Shown here: positions 59,307 through 64,000 of the stretch, in pieces
Numbering within the stretch: position 1 is the stretch's first letter
Layout of the letters: each line of letters begins with the position of its first letter
Assembly (NCBI RefSeq): GCF_036320965.1
Contig: NC_092240.1
Location: forward strand, 11,402,501-11,466,500
Direction: 5' to 3'
DNA from: Panulirus ornatus
Lineage: Eukaryota; Arthropoda; Malacostraca; Decapoda; Palinuridae
Length of the DNA stretch: 64,000 nt
Program-made: the position numbers and the translations under genes
Notes under the pieces: generated by a model
Told to the model about the DNA's origin: nothing
Databases searched by the model: none
What the model saw: only the letters and a program-made list of their open reading frames with translations

Positions 59307-60797
59307 GAAAAGCAGATAAGCCATTTACAAAATCCGAGAGTAAACATACAGAGGCAAACCAAAGGAGAATTAAAAGGTATTCCAATACTAGTAAAAGAAG
59401 TCAATGACAATTTGGTTGTAGACGTAGAACCTGGGGAATATAGGAGTCAGTACAAGGAACTGCATAGACCGAATGAGGAAGACAAATTAATCATGCGATA
59501 CGTAAGAGCAAAGATGAAGGCAGTGGAGGTATTCCCATTACAAATATGATTGGTCAAAGGAAAAAAAAAAAAAAAAGGCTTAGATACTTTTACACCGAAC
59601 TTACAGATGAAAATCAAGAAAAGAATATTTAACAAAAAATGTTTTGACTAATTCTAAACATACTTGGAGGGATATTTTGTGCACATATATATGGCGAGGA
59701 TTCCGTAAATAACCATTTTCTTGATAAGAAGAAAATAGAGAAAGGAGAGAGACAATACCAAATGACTGGTACTATAAAAGGAATAAATAGTTCCCCTATA
59801 TCAAAAAACAGAAAACGAACAGACAACTGAGGAGGGGAACCATTTTGGTGAACACCATAAAAAGGCTTTCAAATGAAGCGGTATGGACATGTGTAAACAA
59901 AGGACTGAGGATGGAGTACTGAAGAGGCGTGGAAGCTTGACGAGAGAAAGCCTTGCACCTGCCGTTGGCAGGTGCAAGAATGAGATGAAGAGAGAAAAGA
60001 CGAGAGAGATTGCCAGGAAAAATGGTAGGACGACCTTAGGAAACGGTTGACACCTGGAGGTTATGAGAAGGAAGAGATAAAATAAAAAGTTCCTCTCGTG
60101 TGTGACACTCTTATCTGGGAGGAGAAGTACGAAGTCATTTCAAAGATTATATCCCTCGGCTACTGTGGAGGACGCTGGCTGAAACTTTAATGCTGGGTTT
60201 AATCGGGATTGTGGGTCGACGAGGGACGGGCCTTGAGCTGAGCTGCTGCAGGCATCAAGACACCATGAACGGACACACGGCCAAAGGGGATGCACGGACA
60301 GAGCAGAGAGGGTGGACACTATGCACAGTGAGGGGGGGCTACGGACGGAAAAGACTTGGTCACCAAGAACGGACAAGATGTGTCAACCACAACACACAGG
60401 CGTCCGTCTCACTGGGAATCAAGGACACGGACTGTGGGCTTGAGGGACAGATGGCCCATAAAGAAACCTCTTAAACCAATCAGACATTGGAGGACCTGGG
60501 TGGAAAGTCACTGGACCACACAGAAGGACGCGGGGTCGTGGAGGACGCCCAAGCCCGACGATTTGTAGAAGCCAAGCGAAGGACGGGAGGAGGAGAGGAG
60601 GGAGGGAGGGCACACCCTCTGGATTCCACGAACTGTGGGGGGAAACGTTAGAGAGGGGGAGGAAGGGTTGTTGAACGCTACGGACGATGAAGGCCGCCAC
60701 ACAACACAGAGAATGGACCCCTACGTCTCTAGGATGCCAGAGATGGAACGACTGTGTAAAGCCAAAAATGATCGGAATGCAGAGGCCTGGCAGGGGC

Positions 60798-60800
<3 letters not shown>
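58649..60800. other. anonymous DNA
   Basis: No gene recognised. A (GA)n tract lies at 59256-59304. The frame 59163-59549 is partly SSR and has no recognisable domain. A perfect 12-bp hairpin lies at 59952-59978. Confidence 0.4.
59952..59978. other. perfect 12-bp inverted repeat, 3-nt loop
   Basis: Arms CTTGCACCTGCC and GGCAGGTGCAAG with loop GTT. Function unknown. No T run follows, and it is not tied to any recognised gene. Confidence 0.9.

Positions 60801-60865
<65 letters not shown>
60801..60865. repeat. (AG)n microsatellite
   Basis: AG tract of about 65 bp. Confidence 0.97.
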
Positions 60866-60868
<3 letters not shown>

Positions 60869-61382
60869 TTATATCTTCGAAGTCGTTCGCATTTCTTCTC
60901 GTCGACGAAAACGCCGGAGGGCTATCGAATGAGTCGTCGCCCCAGCTGATTACTCCTTGTACTTTGATGAAACTCTTGAGCAGTCAGCTGTAAAAGGGAT
61001 CAGACGACACGACCTTTTATTCCGAGCGCCTTACTAGCGCACCTTTAATTGTATCCAGTTCTTTGTATCGCTTCGTCAATGTTGTCTCTTAAATTTCCTT
61101 ATCTATACTTTTTATCTATTTCCTACTTTTCTTTCTTTCTTCGATTCGTTCCTTTAATAATAAACCCAAAAAAACAAAAAACAAAAATTGACATTTGACA
61201 GTTCATTCTGCTCTTGGACCTGGGAGGATTTTTTTTTCTTTCTTTTATATTTTGAAAAGTTGACTGCCTGACGAATATAGAGAAAATAGAGAGAGAGGAA
61301 GTTGAGTTGACTGACCCCCCTCACATATTCTTGCTCGAAAAAGTTATACTCACATTTTTTGAACGATACTTCGAATACCTCT

Positions 61383-61386
<4 letters not shown>
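60866..61386. other. anonymous DNA
   Basis: No gene recognised. Confidence 0.4.

Positions 61387-61459
<73 letters not shown>
61387..61459. repeat. (AG)n microsatellite
   Basis: AG tract of about 73 bp. Confidence 0.97.
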
Positions 61460-61461
<2 letters not shown>

Positions 61462-62300
61462 CGATTTCTGTATCATAAAAGAATATTCTGATTCCATCTA
61501 TATTCATACAAATATTTTTTCTCCTACTGAATATGACATTTTATACCTTTAGCTATCACATCTGATAGAAATGAGTCTGAATTACATTTAAACCTGTCTT
61601 TTGATTACCGATGTTCGAAGAATCTTATGATGAAAACAGGGAAATATTAACCGGGTGATAAATGGAATTATGACTCAGTTTAATCACTTAATGAATAGGA
61701 AAAATCACTGTGGATCATCGTAGCCTTTCCTTCCCTCATTGATACCATGTGGGCCAGGCATTGGACCTTTACACAGAGTGACAGTGTATGGGGGGGTCTT
61801 AAACACCCGTGGGCCTCATACAGTGTATGGGAGTTCATAACATGAAGAAAGTGTTCGAGATATCCCTGTTGGTGGAGGTCGACGGCTTTAATGATCATGG
61901 CAATAGCGAGGATTAAAGATGCCCCTCCCCCCAAAAAAAAACAGACTAATTAACCAACCGAACAACCATGAGCCAAGCAATAAGATAGAAAAAATTATAA
62001 TAGTATGATATTCACGACGAATATGTGTATTCGACATTCTGATGTCTGACAACGTAAAAAAAAACTTACATTAAATGAGAATTTCATCTTTTTCCGTTGG
62101 CTATTTTTACTTTTATTACTCATTTTCATTCTTTTTTTTTGGATTCGTGTACCCCATTTTTTTTCCCTTGTATTTTTTGGGGGGAATGGAGGAATATTTC
62201 TCTGAATTTTGCTGCACGAGTTATAAGTCACGTATCAACATGAATTTTCTCATTCCGGAAACTTACCTCCATGATGATAGTTGCATCTGGTAATAATAAA

Positions 62301-62302
<2 letters not shown>
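61460..62302. other. anonymous DNA
   Basis: Contains a roughly 25-bp repeated phrase (CAGTGTATGGG near 61782 and 61819). No gene recognised. Confidence 0.4.

Positions 62303-62370
<68 letters not shown>
62303..62370. repeat. (TA)n microsatellite
   Basis: TA tract of about 68 bp. Confidence 0.97.
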
Positions 62371-62372
<2 letters not shown>

Positions 62373-62440
62373 CTAGGAGTCCACGGGCAAATGAAACACG
62401 AAAAGTTCCCAAATGCACTTTCGTAATCACACACACACAC
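62371..62440 (-). mobile_element. second copy of short (TA)n-ending element
   Basis: Minus strand: GTGATTACGAAAGTGCATTT, GGGAACTTTTCGTGTTTCAT and CCCGTGGACTCCTAGGAA, running into (TA)n, almost identical to 38763-38821. The 5' side stops in a short (CA)n. Confidence 0.65.
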
Positions 62441-62443
62441 ACA

Positions 62444-62445
<2 letters not shown>

Positions 62446-62511
<66 letters not shown>
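62446..62511. repeat. (TA)n microsatellite
   Basis: TA tract of about 66 bp. Confidence 0.97.
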
Positions 62512-62515
<4 letters not shown>

Positions 62516-62886
62516 TATATACCATGGCCACAAATGATGTAGTTATAAAATATCGTTTTATGATGGAAAAAAAAAAAATAGCATCTTGGTTGCTTCGTGG
62601 ATCCTTTGTGAATGGATTCCTGCAGGCTTGATCCTCCATCCTTAGCCAGAAGTGGTGTCAGGAGGCCCTTCGAGAGGCCTCCTTCATTCCTTACTTCCAA
62701 ACCAAGCAGTATAAAAGCACCAGAAGGATATTCTCGCATCCCAAGACCTGCAATAGGATGATAAAACTGACCTCTTGATGGCTGGGCTGGGCTGGGGGAA
62801 ATCATGAAAAATATTTTTCAGTCAGAAACGCCCCTACCCCCCCCCCCCCCACTCCTGCTATTACAGCTCCATGTAGCGGTGATTGC

Positions 62887-62889
<3 letters not shown>
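62512..62889. other. anonymous DNA
   Basis: Adjoins (TA)n on the left and the long GA block on the right. No gene recognised; the minus frame 62515-62805 has no known domain. Confidence 0.4.
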
Positions 62890-62958
<69 letters not shown>

Positions 62959-63004
62959 AAAAGAGAGAACGAGAGAGAGAGGGGGGGAGAACAGAGAGAG
63001 GGAG

Positions 63005-63070
<66 letters not shown>

Positions 63071-63234
63071 GAGAGAGAGAAAAAAAGAGAGAACGAGAGA
63101 GAGAGAGAAAAGAGAGAACGAGAGAGAACGAGAGAGAGAACGAGAGAGAGAGAGAGAACGAGAGAGAGAGAGAGAACGAGAGAGAGAGAGAGAACGAGAG
63201 AGAGAGAGAGAGAACGAGAGAGAGAGAGAGAGAG

Positions 63235-63307
<73 letters not shown>

Positions 63308-63438
63308 GAGCGAGAACGAGAGAGAGAGAGAGAACGAGAGAGAGAGAGAGAACGAGAGAGAGAGAGAGAACGAGAGAGAGAGAGAGAACGAGAGAGAGAG
63401 AGAACGAGAGAGAGAGAGAGAACGAGAGAGAGAGAGAG

Positions 63439-63533
<95 letters not shown>

Positions 63534-63745
63534 GAGAGAGAACGAGAGAGAGAGAACGAGAGAGAGAGAACGAGAGAGAGAGAACGAGAGAGAGAGAGAA
63601 TGAGAGAGAGAGAGAGAACGAGAGAGAGAACGAGAGAGAGAGAACGAGAGAAAGAGAGAGCGAGAGAGAAAGAGAACGAGAGAGAGAGAAAGAGAACGAA
63701 AGAGAGAGAAAGAGAACGAGAGAGAAAGAGAACGAGAGAGAAAGT
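62890..63745 (+). repeat. (GA)n-derived block with AACGAGAG higher-order units
   Basis: About 850 bp of almost pure purine on the plus strand. Besides plain GA runs, it contains dozens of units of GAGAGAGA(GA)nAACGAGAG with 12-20 bp spacing, and GAGAAAGAGAACGAGA units at the right end. This makes it a minisatellite built from a microsatellite. Both strands are open for over 300 codons, but this reflects composition, not coding. Confidence 0.96.
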
Positions 63746-64000
63746 CAGACAGACAGACTCGATAGCAATACCAAACTCACCTCCTCGTATCCATGGGTAC
63801 ACTCACTCATGTTACTACCGCAAACGATATGTACTTAAAAAAAAAAAAAATGAAATTGGCTGATAGAAATATTCATACGTTATGCCCAACCTTTATGACG
63901 TAATCATGATATCAAAAACTGCTTAACGACATATTCAAGTGATTATGCTAATGAAGGCTCTGATGAGAGGCAAACATTGGCAGACATGAATCACATAGGA
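63746..64000. other. anonymous DNA
   Basis: No gene recognised before the window ends. Confidence 0.4.

Noticed and set aside
59163..59549. 128-residue forward frame
   Set aside because: Interrupted by a (GA)n run; the remainder has no domain I recognise and no flanking exon signals that stand out.
62515..62805. 96-residue minus frame next to (TA)n
   Set aside because: Looked like a possible dispersed repeat because it adjoins (TA)n, but I found no second copy in the window and no known domain.
62861..63863. Open frames of more than 300 residues on both strands (RERE.. and SLSL..)
   Set aside because: Pure translation of (GA)n; both strands open simultaneously with two-residue periodicity, no start context or domain.

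Overview
This window looks like non-coding, repeat-saturated nuclear DNA from an arthropod, most plausibly a decapod crustacean. The evidence is indirect: extreme density of dinucleotide microsatellites ((TA)n, (GA)n, (CA)n), an interstitial run of the arthropod telomere motif TTAGG at 33445-33474, and many decayed non-LTR retrotransposons and SINEs. I found no convincing host protein-coding gene, no functional tRNA or rRNA gene, no CRISPR array and no bacterial-style operon. Nearly all long open frames are microsatellite translations (YIYI, RERE, SLSL, CVCV, HTHT) or antisense shadows of retroelement sequence.

The main inhabitants are retroelements. (1) An RTE-like LINE is present in about a dozen 5'-truncated copies. 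The best are 3316-4459 (-), 14331-15704 (+), 35300-36238 (-) and 43651-44926 (-). They carry reverse transcriptase (RT) with a FADD active site and an RTE-type C-terminus; the upstream endonuclease and linker survive only as fragments near 1025-1112, 22740-23090 and 56500-57000. Two 3' UTR forms exist, short and long. (2) A short SINE-like element of about 240 bp (13 copies, called SINE-1 here) ends with about 45 bp that match the LINE 3' end. (3) A tRNA-derived SINE family (20674-20778, 21176-21378, 49970-50165, perhaps 17790-17935); the first copy ends in the terminal bases of the same LINE. (4) A short conserved element abutting (TA)n at 38740-38821 and 62371-62440. (5) Two C-terminal fragments of a second LINE (25340-25485 and 26978-27300).

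Region by region: 0-5 kb holds SINE-1 and LINE copies plus a minisatellite. 5-9 kb is microsatellite-rich with a 30-bp minisatellite. 9-16.5 kb holds LINE and SINE copies strung on (TA)n. 17-20 kb is anonymous. 20.3-23.1 kb is a nest of SINEs and a decayed LINE. 25-31 kb is a mix of LINE debris. 36.2-38.2 kb is an AT-rich satellite-like array of about 300-bp monomers, whose inverted, cyclically permuted counterpart lies at 50.2-51.15 kb. 43-45 kb contains two adjacent LINE copies. 46-49.4 kb contains four SINE-1 copies between (TA)n blocks. 51-57 kb holds LINE debris and a 22-bp minisatellite. 58-64 kb is mostly anonymous and ends in a roughly 850-bp (GA)n-derived block.

The unifying theme is mobilisation. 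One LINE appears to have supplied the 3' recognition tail for at least two SINE families, and most of these elements sit next to, or between, (TA)n microsatellites.
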